Positions 26,274-35,281 of a stretch of DNA of 64,000 nucleotides are shown here, piece by piece (within the stretch, counting starts at the first letter, position 1; the number at the start of each line of letters is the position of its first letter). The translations under genes were made by a program, and so were the position numbers. The stretch is taken from NCBI RefSeq assembly GCF_009363435.1, contig NZ_CP045354.1:1578501-1642500 (forward strand), in the 5' to 3' direction. Source of the stretch: Labrenzia sp. THAF82 (lineage in GTDB: Bacteria; Pseudomonadota; Alphaproteobacteria; Rhizobiales; Stappiaceae). A model generated the notes under the pieces. It had not been told where the DNA came from. It worked only from the letters and a program-made list of their open reading frames with translations, and did not search any database.

Positions 26274-27314
26274 ATGATCAACTTGCATAAGAAGGTTGCA
26301 AGACTGGCCGTAGCGGCCACTGTTTCTGCGATTGCACTTGCGGGCACGGCGTCCAGCACGGTTGCGCAGGAAGTTACGCTTCGTCTGCATCAGTTTCTGC
26401 CGGCTCAGGCAAATGTTCCCAAGAACGTGCTGGACCCTTGGGCGGACAAGATTGAAGCGGAATCCGACGGTCGCATCAAGATCGAGCGCTATCCGGCCAT
26501 GCAGTTGGGCGGCAAACCGCCGGAGTTGATCAACCAGGTAATCGACGGTGCCGTCGACATTGTCTGGACGGTGGCCGGATACACGCCGGGCCGTTTTCCG
26601 CGCGCGGAAGTGTTCGAGCTTCCCTTCACGATGACCGACGCTGAGTCAATGTCCAGGGCCTACTGGAAGCTGGCTGAAGAAACCATGATGGATGAAGACT
26701 TCAAGCTGTTCAAACCGCTTGGTCTTTGGGTCCATGGCCCGGGTGTCATCCATTCCAGCAAGCCAATCACCACACTTGACGATCTGAACGGGGTCAAGCT
26801 GCGCGCACCGACCCGCGTGACGAACAAGCTGTTTTCCAATCTTGGAGCGACACCGGTCGGCATGCCTGTTCCGGCAATACCGGAAGCACTCAGCAAAGGC
26901 GTGATCGATGCGTCGGTTATTCCCTGGGAAGTTGTCGGTGCGCTCAAGGTAAATGAGCTTGTCGGCAATCACACTGAATTCCCGGGTGACGCGCTCTACA
27001 CCACATCCTTCATTTTTGCGATGAACAAGGACAAGTACGACGCGCTGCCGGATGACCTGAAGGCGATAATCGATGCCAATTCGGGTGAAGACTTCTCGGC
27101 TTTTGCCGGCAAGCAGATGCAGACAGATGATGCCGGACCGCGTGCAGCTGCCGTGGAGCGTGGCAACAACATCATAACGCAAACACCCGAACAGATTGCC
27201 GAGTGGCGCACAGCCGCGCAAGGTACCATCGACGAGTGGATTGCCGAGATGGATGCCAAAGGCATAGATGGCAAAGCACTGAAGGATCGTGCGGCTGAAC
27301 TGATGGCCAACTGA
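26274..27314 (+). CDS. TRAP transporter binding protein (DctP family), hydroxycinnamate locus
   Basis: 346 residues with a Sec signal peptide (cleavage after SSTVAQ, before EVTLRLHQFLP). DctP-family features: a conserved Arg region in LNGVKLRAPTRVTNKLFSNLGATPVGMPVPAIPEALSKGVIDA, where the Arg of the VKLRAP strand normally contacts a substrate carboxylate. The presence of this Arg fits an organic acid. The operator shared with the aromatic-acid operon makes a hydroxycinnamate or related aromatic carboxylate the likely ligand. Confidence 0.9.
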   Translation: MINLHKKVARLAVAATVSAIALAGTASSTVAQEVTLRLHQFLPAQANVPKNVLDPWADKIEAESDGRIKIERYPAMQLGGKPPELINQVIDGAVDIVWTVAGYTPGRFPRAEVFELPFTMTDAESMSRAYWKLAEETMMDEDFKLFKPLGLWVHGPGVIHSSKPITTLDDLNGVKLRAPTRVTNKLFSNLGATPVGMPVPAIPEALSKGVIDASVIPWEVVGALKVNELVGNHTEFPGDALYTTSFIFAMNKDKYDALPDDLKAIIDANSGEDFSAFAGKQMQTDDAGPRAAAVERGNNIITQTPEQIAEWRTAAQGTIDEWIAEMDAKGIDGKALKDRAAELMAN

Positions 27315-27330
27315 CGAAAGCCTCGCAAAC

Positions 27331-27364
27331 GCTCCCGGACGCCTTAAGTCCGGGGGCTCTTTTC
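27331..27364 (+). terminator. Hairpin between TRAP binding-protein gene and DctQ gene
   Basis: Ten-base stem GCTCCCGGAC / GTCCGGGGGC (one G-U pair), loop of seven bases, followed by TCTTTTCCC. It lies within the operon and probably gives partial termination, raising binding-protein output over the membrane subunits. Confidence 0.65.
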
Positions 27365-27381
27365 CCACAGGAAACGGATAC

Positions 27382-27969
27382 ATGCTGTCTCATCTGGTGG
27401 AGCGTCTGGCGCGCTTCATGGCGATCCTTGGCGGGCTGGTGCTGACCGGGCTCATTGCCCTGACGTGTGTCAGCGTTCTCGGCAGAGGTCTGAACACGCT
27501 AGGACACTCCGGCTTTTTGACTTCGCTCTCGGAGAGTGGCGCAAAAGCCTTGATTGCAACTGGCGTTGGACCTGTTCAAGGTGATTTCGAACTTTTGGAA
27601 GCAGGTATCAGTTTTACGATTTTTGCCTTTCTGCCGATTTGCCAGTTACGGCGTGGCCACGCGACCGTGGATGTGTTCTCAACTGGCTTTCCGCATTGGC
27701 TGAACAGGTTTCTGGAGACGTTCTGGGAAGTTCTGTTGAGTGCGTTGATCCTGTTGATCACCTGGCGGCTTTTTGTCGGCATGCATGACAAGATGCGTTA
27801 CGAAGAAACTACCTTCATTTTGCAATTTCCGGTCTGGTGGGCATTTGCCTTCAGCTTTGGCGCTGCTCTGGTCGCCTCGGTGGTGGCCGTTTATTGCGCC
27901 GTTGCGCGGACGATTGAGCTCGTTACTGGCCGCAGGCTCACGTCAGATGCTGAGGGGGAAGTCCATTGA
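27382..27969 (+). CDS. TRAP transporter small membrane subunit (DctQ)
   Basis: 195 residues with four hydrophobic segments (about 12-32, 65-85, 105-125 and 148-170), the normal DctQ topology. QLRRGHATVDVFS after the second segment is the usual DctQ signature region. It overlaps the DctM gene by four bases at its stop. Confidence 0.87.
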   Translation: MLSHLVERLARFMAILGGLVLTGLIALTCVSVLGRGLNTLGHSGFLTSLSESGAKALIATGVGPVQGDFELLEAGISFTIFAFLPICQLRRGHATVDVFSTGFPHWLNRFLETFWEVLLSALILLITWRLFVGMHDKMRYEETTFILQFPVWWAFAFSFGAALVASVVAVYCAVARTIELVTGRRLTSDAEGEVH

Positions 27970-29282
27970 GCCTCCTGGAACTCGGTTATCTGTCCTTTCC
28001 CGTCCTCTTGGTGCTGATTTTCCTGCGCGCGCCTATTGGTCTTGCGATGATGATCTGCGGGCTCGGTGGTCTCTGGCTTGCCACCGGTACGCCGAATATC
28101 TTTATGTCCAAGCTGAAGAGCGAAACCTACTCGACCTTTTCCAGTTATTCGCTGACGATCATTCCGATGTTTCTGCTCATGGGGCAATTCGCAACACATT
28201 CTGGAATGTCGTCGTCGCTGTTCAAGGCAGCCGAAAGCTGGCTGGGACATCGCAAGGGCGGTGTCGCAATGGCGGCGGTTGGTGCCTGCGCGGGCTTTGG
28301 CGCCATTTGTGGCTCGTCGCTTGCCACCGCAGCGACCATGAGCCGGGTGGCCCTACCTGAATTGCGTCGTTACGGCTATTCCGGGGGCTTCTCTACTGCA
28401 ACCTTGGCTGCAGGCGGCACACTTGGCATTTTGATTCCGCCGTCAGTGATCCTGGTGATCTATGCGATCCTGACAGAGCAGAACATTGCCAAGCTGTTTC
28501 TGGCCGCTTTCGTCCCCGGCATACTGGCGGCCATCGGCTATATGATCACCATTTCCATCTACGTGCGGCTCTATCCGGCAGCCGCCGGGACCCGCGAGCC
28601 AGTTCCTTATGCGGAACGAATGCGCGCCATGCTCGAAGTCTGGCCAGTCCTCCTCGTCTTCGGACTGGTTGTCGGAGGCATTTATCTCGGTTGGTTCACC
28701 CCGACAGAAGGGGCGGCCGTCGGCGCGGCCGGTACTGGTGTTCTGGCGCTTTTGTCCGGCAATCTGACCTGGAAGATGTTTATCGACAGCATGATCCAGA
28801 CCGCCATGAGCACGGCGATGATATTCTTCATCATCCTCGGGGCCGGTTTTTACAATGGTTTCCTGGCGCTCAGTCAATTGCCGCAAGAACTCAGCGGCTG
28901 GGTTGTCGGTCAGGGCTTCAGTCCGTGGATGGTGTTGACGCTGGTGCTGTTGTTCTATCTGGCCTTTGGTTGCCTGATGGACAGCTTGTCTATGATCCTG
29001 TTGACCATTCCGATTTTCTTCCCCGTGATTAGCGCGCTTGATTTCGGAATGAGCCCGGAACATGTCGCGATCTGGTTCGGTATCATTGTGCTGATCGTCG
29101 TCGAGGTGGGTCTGATTACACCACCTGTCGGTATGAACCTCTTCATTATCAATGCCATGGATCGATCCACGCCGATGAAGGAAACCTACAAGGCTGTCTT
29201 GTGGTTTGTCACATCGGACATCGTCCGGGTCATTATTCTGGTGCTGTTCCCCTCCATCACCCTGTTCCTTCTGGGCGGTTAG
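27966..29282 (+). CDS. TRAP transporter large permease (DctM)
   Basis: 438 residues, about twelve hydrophobic segments. DctM features: GFGAICGSSLATAATMSRVALPELRRYGYSGGFSTATLAAGGTLGILIPPS in the first half and LGWFTPTEGAAVGAAGT, DSLSMILLTIPIFFPV and EVGLITPPVGMNLF in the second. The start is TTG 27966, overlapping the DctQ stop, with AGGGGGAAG upstream. No later start fits the family length as well. Confidence 0.9.
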   Translation: MSLLELGYLSFPVLLVLIFLRAPIGLAMMICGLGGLWLATGTPNIFMSKLKSETYSTFSSYSLTIIPMFLLMGQFATHSGMSSSLFKAAESWLGHRKGGVAMAAVGACAGFGAICGSSLATAATMSRVALPELRRYGYSGGFSTATLAAGGTLGILIPPSVILVIYAILTEQNIAKLFLAAFVPGILAAIGYMITISIYVRLYPAAAGTREPVPYAERMRAMLEVWPVLLVFGLVVGGIYLGWFTPTEGAAVGAAGTGVLALLSGNLTWKMFIDSMIQTAMSTAMIFFIILGAGFYNGFLALSQLPQELSGWVVGQGFSPWMVLTLVLLFYLAFGCLMDSLSMILLTIPIFFPVISALDFGMSPEHVAIWFGIIVLIVVEVGLITPPVGMNLFIINAMDRSTPMKETYKAVLWFVTSDIVRVIILVLFPSITLFLLGG

Positions 29283-29327
29283 CCGCCCAGCTGTTGAGGG
29301 TTTTGGTGTGTGAAAATAGATATGGAA

Positions 29328-29345
29328 TATAACAATGATAGTTCA
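29328..29345. promoter_or_regulatory. Candidate MarR operator before hydroxycinnamate operon
   Basis: TATAACAATGATAGTTCA matches 16 of 18 bases of the sequence before the TRAP operon. It lies about 20 bases before the SDR start in an 84-base gap after dctM, so a second promoter inside the cluster is likely. Confidence 0.55.
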
Positions 29346-29366
29346 CACTGAATTGGAGCCGGCGAG

Positions 29367-30128
29367 ATGCGAATAGCGCAAACGGTCGTGCTTGTGACCG
29401 GTGGCGGCAGCGGACTTGGCGCTGCAACCGTCCGTCGCTTTGCCGATCAGGGTGCAAAGGTTGCGGTGCTCGATCTGGACAAGAAACGGTCAGGCTCGCT
29501 TGCCGCAGAGGTTGGTGGCTTTGCTGTCCATGCTGATGTCAGCGACGAGGCGGATGTCGGCCGCGCGCTCGACGAAGCCGTTCGCCATTTTGGCGTGCCC
29601 CGCATCATTGTCAATTGCGCTGGTGTCGGGTTCGCGGCTCGCATCGTCGGCAAGGAAGGCAAGCTTTCATTCGATGTCTTTGAGCGAACGCTTAAGGTGA
29701 ACCTGTTCGGCACCTTCAACGTCATGAGTCATGCAGCCAAGCGGCTTTGCGAAGCGGGCACTCTAGAAGGTGGGGAGCGTGGCGTTGTCATCAACACCGC
29801 TTCCGTCGCATTTGAGGACGGTCAGCTCGGGCAGGCTGCCTATGCGGCATCAAAGGGTGGAATTGCTTCCATGTGCCTACCGGCCGCGCGGGAATTCGCT
29901 CAGCACGGCATCCGCGTGATGACGATCGCTCCTGGCCTCTTCAAAACGCCGATGATGGAAGGCCTTCCGGAAGAGGTCTCGGCGAAAATTGCGGAGAATA
30001 TTCCCTTTCCACCGCGTCTCGGAGAGCCGGAAGAATTTGCTCTGTTGGCCGAACAGATCGTCACCAACCCGTTTCTCAATGGAACGACCATCCGACTAGA
30101 TGGCGCGGTGCGCCTGCCACCGCGTTGA
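29367..30128 (+). CDS. SDR dehydrogenase, probable aryl-3-hydroxypropionyl-CoA dehydrogenase
   Basis: 253-residue short-chain dehydrogenase with TGGGSGLGAATVRRFADQGAKVAVLDLD (NAD-binding, acidic Asp end of beta-2), NCAGVGFA, the catalytic Ser in NTASVAFEDGQ and Tyr-x3-Lys in AYAASKGG. Overall similarity is to 3-hydroxyacyl-CoA dehydrogenase type 2. In the CoA-dependent beta-oxidative hydroxycinnamate route described for Agrobacterium, such an SDR oxidises the 3-hydroxy-3-arylpropionyl-CoA to the keto ester. The neighbouring hydratase, CoA ligase and amidohydrolase-type genes match that set, so I infer this role. Confidence 0.82.
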   Translation: MRIAQTVVLVTGGGSGLGAATVRRFADQGAKVAVLDLDKKRSGSLAAEVGGFAVHADVSDEADVGRALDEAVRHFGVPRIIVNCAGVGFAARIVGKEGKLSFDVFERTLKVNLFGTFNVMSHAAKRLCEAGTLEGGERGVVINTASVAFEDGQLGQAAYAASKGGIASMCLPAAREFAQHGIRVMTIAPGLFKTPMMEGLPEEVSAKIAENIPFPPRLGEPEEFALLAEQIVTNPFLNGTTIRLDGAVRLPPR

Positions 30129-30138
30129 GGATATTCTG

Positions 30139-30906
30139 ATGAACGAACCGATCTTGAACATTGAGGTAAGCGGCGACATCGCCACCTTGATGATGAACCG
30201 TCCCGACAAGCGCAACGCCATGTGCGATGACCTGCTTGAAGCAATTGACAGGTTTTTTGCAAGCGCGCCGAAGACCGTGAAGGCGGTGGTCATTACAGGG
30301 ACCGCCGGTCACTTCTGCTCCGGACTTGACTTGAGTGAACATGTTGCCCGAGACGCGGAAGGCACCCTGCATCATTCACGCGGATGGCACTCGGTGATGG
30401 ACAGGATCCAGTTCGGGGGCCTGCCAGTTGTGTCCGCGATGTTCGGGGCCGTTATCGGAGGTGGTCTGGAACTGGCAAGCGCGACGCATGTCCGTGTTGC
30501 GGAAACCTCCACCTTCTTTCAGCTTCCAGAAGGTCGTCGCGGTATTTTCGTTGGAGGCGGGGCTTCGGTTCGCGTCGGGCGGATACTGGGCGCCGATCGC
30601 ATGACCGAAATGATGCTCACGGGCCGGAAATATGGCGCTGACGAGGGATTGTCTCTGGGTCTGACCCACTACGTCGTCGACCCGGGTGAGGCGCTGGCGA
30701 AAGCGCAGGAGCTTGCCCGCAAGATCGCGTCGAATGCGCCATTGTCGAATTACATCATGATCCAGGCGTTGTCGCGCATTTCCGACATGTCGAAGGCCGA
30801 TGGCCTTTTTACCGAAAGCCTTTGTGCCGCACTCACGCAAACAAGCCCGGATGCACTAGAGGGTCTGGCCGCCTTTATCGAAAAACGCAGTCCGAAATTC
30901 AGGTGA
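30139..30906 (+). CDS. Enoyl-CoA hydratase family, probable hydroxycinnamoyl-CoA hydratase
   Basis: 255-residue crotonase-fold protein. ATG 30139 begins MNEPILNIEVSGDIATLMMNRPDKRNAMCDDLLEAID. The frame is open 39 bases upstream but that extension overlaps the SDR gene. Oxyanion-hole segments: HFCSGLDLSEH and FGAVIGGGLELASATHVRVA. The second part has FQLPEGRRGIFVGGGASVRVGRILG, with Glu where hydratases carry a catalytic Glu. Expected step: hydration of feruloyl- or coumaroyl-CoA. Whether it also has lyase activity (aldehyde release) cannot be read, but the SDR and ketoacyl hydrolase candidates favour simple hydration. Confidence 0.85.
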   Translation: MNEPILNIEVSGDIATLMMNRPDKRNAMCDDLLEAIDRFFASAPKTVKAVVITGTAGHFCSGLDLSEHVARDAEGTLHHSRGWHSVMDRIQFGGLPVVSAMFGAVIGGGLELASATHVRVAETSTFFQLPEGRRGIFVGGGASVRVGRILGADRMTEMMLTGRKYGADEGLSLGLTHYVVDPGEALAKAQELARKIASNAPLSNYIMIQALSRISDMSKADGLFTESLCAALTQTSPDALEGLAAFIEKRSPKFR

Positions 30907-30910
30907 TGTC

Positions 30911-31396
30911 ATGAAAAAACCAGCTGCCGATATCGAAACAGAAGACACCGTTGTCAGTGTCAATGACAGGACGTTGAGATCGTTTCATGGGTATCAGATG
31001 AAGCGAACATTCAATGTCATCCAATCGGACCTCAGTCGAACCCTGAAACCGCTTGAATTGAGAATGCTCACCTATACGGCGTTGGTTCTGATTGTCGATA
31101 ATCCAGGGCTTCGCCAGTCACAACTGGCGGAAGCCATGGATATCGAGCGGCCCAATCTGGTGGTGATTGTCGACGAGCTGGAACGCCGTGGTCTGGTCCT
31201 GAGAGATCGATTGCCCAACGACCGGCGTGCTTATGCACTCAAGGCAACCGCTGCCGGGCAGGACTTGTGCAAGCAAGCGCTTTCGGTCGTCACGGCGCAT
31301 GAAGCTGCGCTTTTGAAAGGGGTGAGCCCGGATGAAAAGGCCGTTGCCCTCAAGGTCCTTCAGGCGATCGAGGCAAACCGTCAACGCGACCGTTGA
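30911..31396 (+). CDS. MarR-family regulator of the hydroxycinnamate locus
   Basis: 161-residue winged-helix protein. The recognition region LRQSQLAEAMDIERPNLVVIVDELERRGLVLRDRLPNDRRAYALKATAAG has the MarR wing DRR motif. Related regulators (HcaR, CouR) repress hydroxycinnamate operons and are released by the CoA thioester. The gene sits inside the operon between the hydratase and CoA ligase genes, five bases after the former. The shared 18-mer at 26194 and 29328 is the likely target. Confidence 0.87.
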   Translation: MKKPAADIETEDTVVSVNDRTLRSFHGYQMKRTFNVIQSDLSRTLKPLELRMLTYTALVLIVDNPGLRQSQLAEAMDIERPNLVVIVDELERRGLVLRDRLPNDRRAYALKATAAGQDLCKQALSVVTAHEAALLKGVSPDEKAVALKVLQAIEANRQRDR

Positions 31397-31420
31397 CGCG
31401 TTTGGCTATCGGGAAAAGTC

Positions 31421-33247
31421 ATGAAACGCACGACAGACTTCCAGTCACATTCGGTCAGCAGGGAAAATCGTCCGGACGGGTCCATTCTGCTGCGCTCCAA
31501 CCATCAGCTCAGCCCGAGTGTTGAGCGGACGGGTGACTGGCTGCATCAATGGGCAGAAGACGCTCCCGGGCGTGTGTTCCTGGCGGAACGCAGTGGAGCC
31601 GGTTGGCGGGAAGAGACTTATGAAACGACACTGGCAAAGGTGCGCGCGGTCGGCGCTGCGCTTCTTGCACGTGGCATGAACCAGAAAACGCCAATTCTTG
31701 TCATGTCCGGAAACAGTGTCGATCATGGCATCCTGGCACTCGCTGCGCAGTATGTCGGTGTGCCGCTGGTGCCTGTGGCTGAACAGTATTCACTGGTCCA
31801 TGGGGCACACGGCCGCTTGCGCGATGTCATTCATCTGATCAAGCCTAAACTTGCTTATGTGATCGATCAGGATCAGTTCCAAGAGGCGCTGAACCTTGAG
31901 GAACTCTGCGATGTCGAAATTGTTGCGAGCCGGCTGTCGACCCGTGCTGGGGCGGGCAAGGTCACGAAATTCGCTGACCTTCTCAAGGAGGATGGGGCTG
32001 TTGGTGTCGATGCGGCTTTTGCCGAGGTTACAGCCGACACGGTTGGAAAAATCCTGATGACCAGCGGGTCGACCTCGAGCCCGAAAGGGGTGCTGACCAC
32101 CCATCGCATGATGTGCGTCAACCAGGCGCAACTGGCAGATGCTTTGCCGTTTTTGCGCAAGCGCCCTCCGATTATCGTGGATTGGCTGCCCTGGAACCAC
32201 GTTTTCGGCGGATCCCACAACTTCAATATGATGTTGGCCAATGGCGGCAGTTTTTACATCGATGATGGTAAGCCCGTGAAAGGGCTCTTTGAGAGGACAC
32301 TGGAGAACCTGCATCTGACAACAGGCACGCTTGCCTTCAATGTTCCGCTTGGCTTTGGCATGCTGCTCGATGCACTGAAGACGGACGAGGGCTTCCGGCG
32401 CCGTTTTTTTCAGGACCTGGATTTGATCTTCTACGCCGGTGCTTCACTGCCGCAGGATGTGTGGTCCGGCCTGGAGCAGATGGCTCTGAGCGAAAAGGGC
32501 GAGGTGCCGCTGATGACGTCGTCCTGGGGACTGACCGAAACAGCGCCATCGGCGATGATGCAGCAGGAACCTGCGCCACGTTCAGGGATTGTCGGAGTGC
32601 CTGTCAATGGCGTTACCTTGAAGCTTCTGCCTGATGAGGACATGCGCTGCGAAGTCCGGATCAAAGGGCCAAGCGTCATGCCCGGGTATTTCGAGGACCC
32701 GGACAAGACCAAGGCTGCTTTCGACGAAGAAGGATATTTCATCACCGGTGATGCGATGGTCTTTCTGGACGCTGAAGATCCCAACAAAGGAATGCGTTTC
32801 GATGGCCGTATTTCCGAGGATTTCAAATTGCAGTCGGGAACCTGGGTGCGCGCGGCGCAACTGAAACTCGACATGCTGTCGGCTCTTGCACCCTTGGCGG
32901 CCGACCTGGTCGTGACCGGTGCGGATCGTACCGAGATTGGCGTGATGATCTTTCCGAATATGAGCGCGTTGAGCCGGGCGGGTTTTCAAACGTCGGACGA
33001 AAGCGGCGCCTTTCAGTGTGATCGGCTGCAGAGAGAAATTCACCGGCGGCTCACGGAGCGCGCGAGGACTGTCAGTGGCAGTTCAGCCAAGGTGTCGCGC
33101 GCAATCGTATTATCCGAACCGCCTTCTACGGCGGAAGGTGAAATGACAGCCAAGGGCAACTTGAATATCCGCAAGGTTCTGACACGCCGCGCACCATTGT
33201 TTGAGCGGCTTTATTCCGACGATGACCCTGCGACGGTCAGGATTTAG
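31421..33247 (+). CDS. Feruloyl-CoA synthetase-like aryl acid:CoA ligase
   Basis: 608-residue ANL-superfamily enzyme. The P-loop is KILMTSGSTSSPKGVLTTHRMM. The adenylate-binding region WGLTETAPSAM and the hinge Asp in YFITGDAMVF follow, with RISEDFKLQSGTWVRAAQLKLDML at the C-terminal domain start. Length and these segments match feruloyl-CoA synthases (Fcs type) rather than 4CL-type enzymes. Its reaction is expected to be ATP-dependent activation of ferulate, p-coumarate or a related cinnamate to the CoA ester, the entry step for the hydratase and SDR. The exact side-group preference is not readable. Confidence 0.88.
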   Translation: MKRTTDFQSHSVSRENRPDGSILLRSNHQLSPSVERTGDWLHQWAEDAPGRVFLAERSGAGWREETYETTLAKVRAVGAALLARGMNQKTPILVMSGNSVDHGILALAAQYVGVPLVPVAEQYSLVHGAHGRLRDVIHLIKPKLAYVIDQDQFQEALNLEELCDVEIVASRLSTRAGAGKVTKFADLLKEDGAVGVDAAFAEVTADTVGKILMTSGSTSSPKGVLTTHRMMCVNQAQLADALPFLRKRPPIIVDWLPWNHVFGGSHNFNMMLANGGSFYIDDGKPVKGLFERTLENLHLTTGTLAFNVPLGFGMLLDALKTDEGFRRRFFQDLDLIFYAGASLPQDVWSGLEQMALSEKGEVPLMTSSWGLTETAPSAMMQQEPAPRSGIVGVPVNGVTLKLLPDEDMRCEVRIKGPSVMPGYFEDPDKTKAAFDEEGYFITGDAMVFLDAEDPNKGMRFDGRISEDFKLQSGTWVRAAQLKLDMLSALAPLAADLVVTGADRTEIGVMIFPNMSALSRAGFQTSDESGAFQCDRLQREIHRRLTERARTVSGSSAKVSRAIVLSEPPSTAEGEMTAKGNLNIRKVLTRRAPLFERLYSDDDPATVRI

Positions 33248-33259
33248 GGAAGGCACGAG

Positions 33260-34132
33260 ATGGTCGATATCAGCAAGGTTCGCGCAATCGATATTCACAC
33301 ACATGCAGAAGAACCCTGTGGTTGCCATACCGATGACGGCTATGACGACCTTCAGGCAACCATGGCTGAGTATTTCCGGGCACCTTGGAAGCATCCGCCC
33401 ACCGTGCCGGAAACGGCGGCGCATTATCGCGCGCAAAACATCGCAGCTGTCATTTTTCCCGTCGATGCGGAACGCGAGACCGGATATCGACGCTACAAGA
33501 ATGAAGAAGTTGCCGAGATCGCTGCGGACAATGATGACGTCCTGATCCCGTTTGCTTCCATCGATCCGCACAAGGGCCGTATTGGTGCGCGGGAAGCACG
33601 CCGACTGATCCGCGATTTCGGTATCAAGGGCTTCAAGTTTCACCCGACCATGCAAGGGTTTTTCCCGAATGACAGGATGGCTTATGAGCTCTATGAGGCC
33701 ATAGCGGAAGCCGGCGGTATCGCCTTGTTCCACACCGGCCAGACGGGCGTCGGCAGTGGTATGCGGGGGGGCAACGGCATGCGTCTGAAATACTCCAATC
33801 CGATGTATATGGACGACGTCGCGGTTGATTTTCCGGACATGAAGATCATTCTCGCACACCCGTCCTTTCCCTGGCAGGAAGAAGCATTGGCGGTCGCGCA
33901 GCACAAACCCAATGTCTATATTGATCTGTCCGGATGGTCGCCGAAGTATTTCCCGGAAATCCTGGTCAAATATTGTAATTCGATCCTGAAAAAGAAGGTT
34001 TTGTTCGGCTCGGATTGGCCGATGATCACCCCTGAACGCTGGTTGTCCGATTTCGAAAAGATTGCCATCAAGGACGAGCTGCGTCCTGACATCATCAAAG
34101 GCAATGCCGCCCGTCTCCTTGGTCTTGCCTGA
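33260..34132 (+). CDS. Amidohydrolase-2 family protein, probable aryl beta-ketoacyl-CoA hydrolase
   Basis: 290-residue TIM-barrel metal-dependent hydrolase. Metal motif IDIHTHAEEPCGC at the first strand, then FKFHPTM, LFHTGQTG, LAHPSFPWQEEAL and GSDWPMITPERWL with the final Asp. In the Agrobacterium hydroxycinnamate pathway an amidohydrolase-family enzyme cleaves the aryl beta-ketopropionyl-CoA. The position after an Fcs-type ligase supports the same role here, giving the benzoate (vanillate, 4-hydroxybenzoate) and acetyl-CoA. This is inference from context. Confidence 0.82.
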   Translation: MVDISKVRAIDIHTHAEEPCGCHTDDGYDDLQATMAEYFRAPWKHPPTVPETAAHYRAQNIAAVIFPVDAERETGYRRYKNEEVAEIAADNDDVLIPFASIDPHKGRIGAREARRLIRDFGIKGFKFHPTMQGFFPNDRMAYELYEAIAEAGGIALFHTGQTGVGSGMRGGNGMRLKYSNPMYMDDVAVDFPDMKIILAHPSFPWQEEALAVAQHKPNVYIDLSGWSPKYFPEILVKYCNSILKKKVLFGSDWPMITPERWLSDFEKIAIKDELRPDIIKGNAARLLGLA

Positions 34133-34303
34133 CAAGGCACTGGTGCGTTTTTCGACCGCAATTTGGCCCGACACGTTTCGGCGTTGCCGCATCACTGTGC
34201 TTGCTTGGCGAGCGCGCAGGGGTATTACTTTGGATTGCCGGGTCACGAGGCTCAGCTTCCCTTGGCGCACGCTCGCGCTCAAAACAAGACAGGGTTCGCC
34301 AGT

Positions 34304-35212
34304 ATGCATCCCCTCAACCTGGACCAATTGAGAGCGTTCCTGGCGGTTGTCCGGCACGGCGGTGTCAATAAGGCGGCGCAGACGCTGAGCCTGACACAAC
34401 CGGCTGTCACTACCCGGCTCAAGCGACTGGAAGAAGCGCTTGGAACAGATCTCTTTGAGCGCTCACTGGGCCGACTGAAACTGACCAAACGGGGCGAGAT
34501 GCTTCAAACCTATGCTGAACAGTTTGAAAGGCTGTCCGACAAGGTGGAAGAGACTGTCGTCGCAAAAGATGGCATCGACCGGCATTTGCGCATCGGTGCG
34601 TCAGAAACAATTGCTCAGTGCTGGTTACCGGATCTCGTTGCGGAGCTGCATGCGGAATTTCCAAACCTTGTCGTTGAGATCAATGTCGACATCTCGGTGA
34701 ACCTGCGTTCCGGGCTTCTTGATCGTGAAATTGACCTTGCGCTGCTGCTTGGTCCGGTTTCGGAGTACTCCGTCGACAATGTCGAATTGCCGGGTTTTGA
34801 TCTGGCCTGGTATGCTCCTGTCGGGATGACCGCTGATGGAAAGGCGGGAGAGGCCTTGATCCGGGAGAAGCCGGTGATCACCTACGCGCGTCATACTCGT
34901 CCTTATCGGGAACTCAAAACGGCACTCTTCGAGCGGATAGCGCCTGACGTTCGTATGTTTCCGTCATCGTCATTGTCTGCCTGTTTCAGGCTGGTGGAGG
35001 CCGGGCTCGGGGTTGCGGCCCTGCCCAGGGTGATGGGGCAGCCTTATGTCGACCAGGGGCGGATCGCGGAATTCGATCCCGGCTGGGTGCCCGAGGCCCT
35101 GTCGTTTTCGGCAAGCTATCTTGGCGATCCAAGAAGTCATCTGGTGGCGGCCGCTGCCCAAAAGGCACTGCAGGTCGCGCTTGCCTATGATGGCTATAAA
35201 AATACTTTATAA
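34304..35212 (+). CDS. LysR-family transcriptional regulator
   Basis: 302 residues from ATG 34304. The frame is open upstream to 34163 but the extension looks non-coding, and the canonical LysR N terminus MHPLNLDQLRAFLAVVRHGGVNKAAQTLSLTQPAVTTRLKRLEEALGTDLFERS starts here. The effector domain (about residues 90-290) has RIGASETIAQCWLPDLVAELH and LVEAGLGVAALPRVMG. It is 171 bases after the amidohydrolase gene and 69 bases before the DUF1445 gene on the same strand, so it most likely controls the following transporter operon. Note that this is not the usual divergent LysR arrangement. Confidence 0.87.
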   Translation: MHPLNLDQLRAFLAVVRHGGVNKAAQTLSLTQPAVTTRLKRLEEALGTDLFERSLGRLKLTKRGEMLQTYAEQFERLSDKVEETVVAKDGIDRHLRIGASETIAQCWLPDLVAELHAEFPNLVVEINVDISVNLRSGLLDREIDLALLLGPVSEYSVDNVELPGFDLAWYAPVGMTADGKAGEALIREKPVITYARHTRPYRELKTALFERIAPDVRMFPSSSLSACFRLVEAGLGVAALPRVMGQPYVDQGRIAEFDPGWVPEALSFSASYLGDPRSHLVAAAAQKALQVALAYDGYKNTL

Positions 35213-35281
35213 AAATTGCTAAAAAATTTGAATTTGAATTAATAGATCAACTGCGGGAGCCTCCATTGCGAAGGGAGGCCC

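Noticed and set aside
34163..34303. In-frame N-terminal extension of the LysR gene
   Set aside because: The extension does not resemble any LysR N terminus and the canonical helix-turn-helix begins immediately after ATG 34304.
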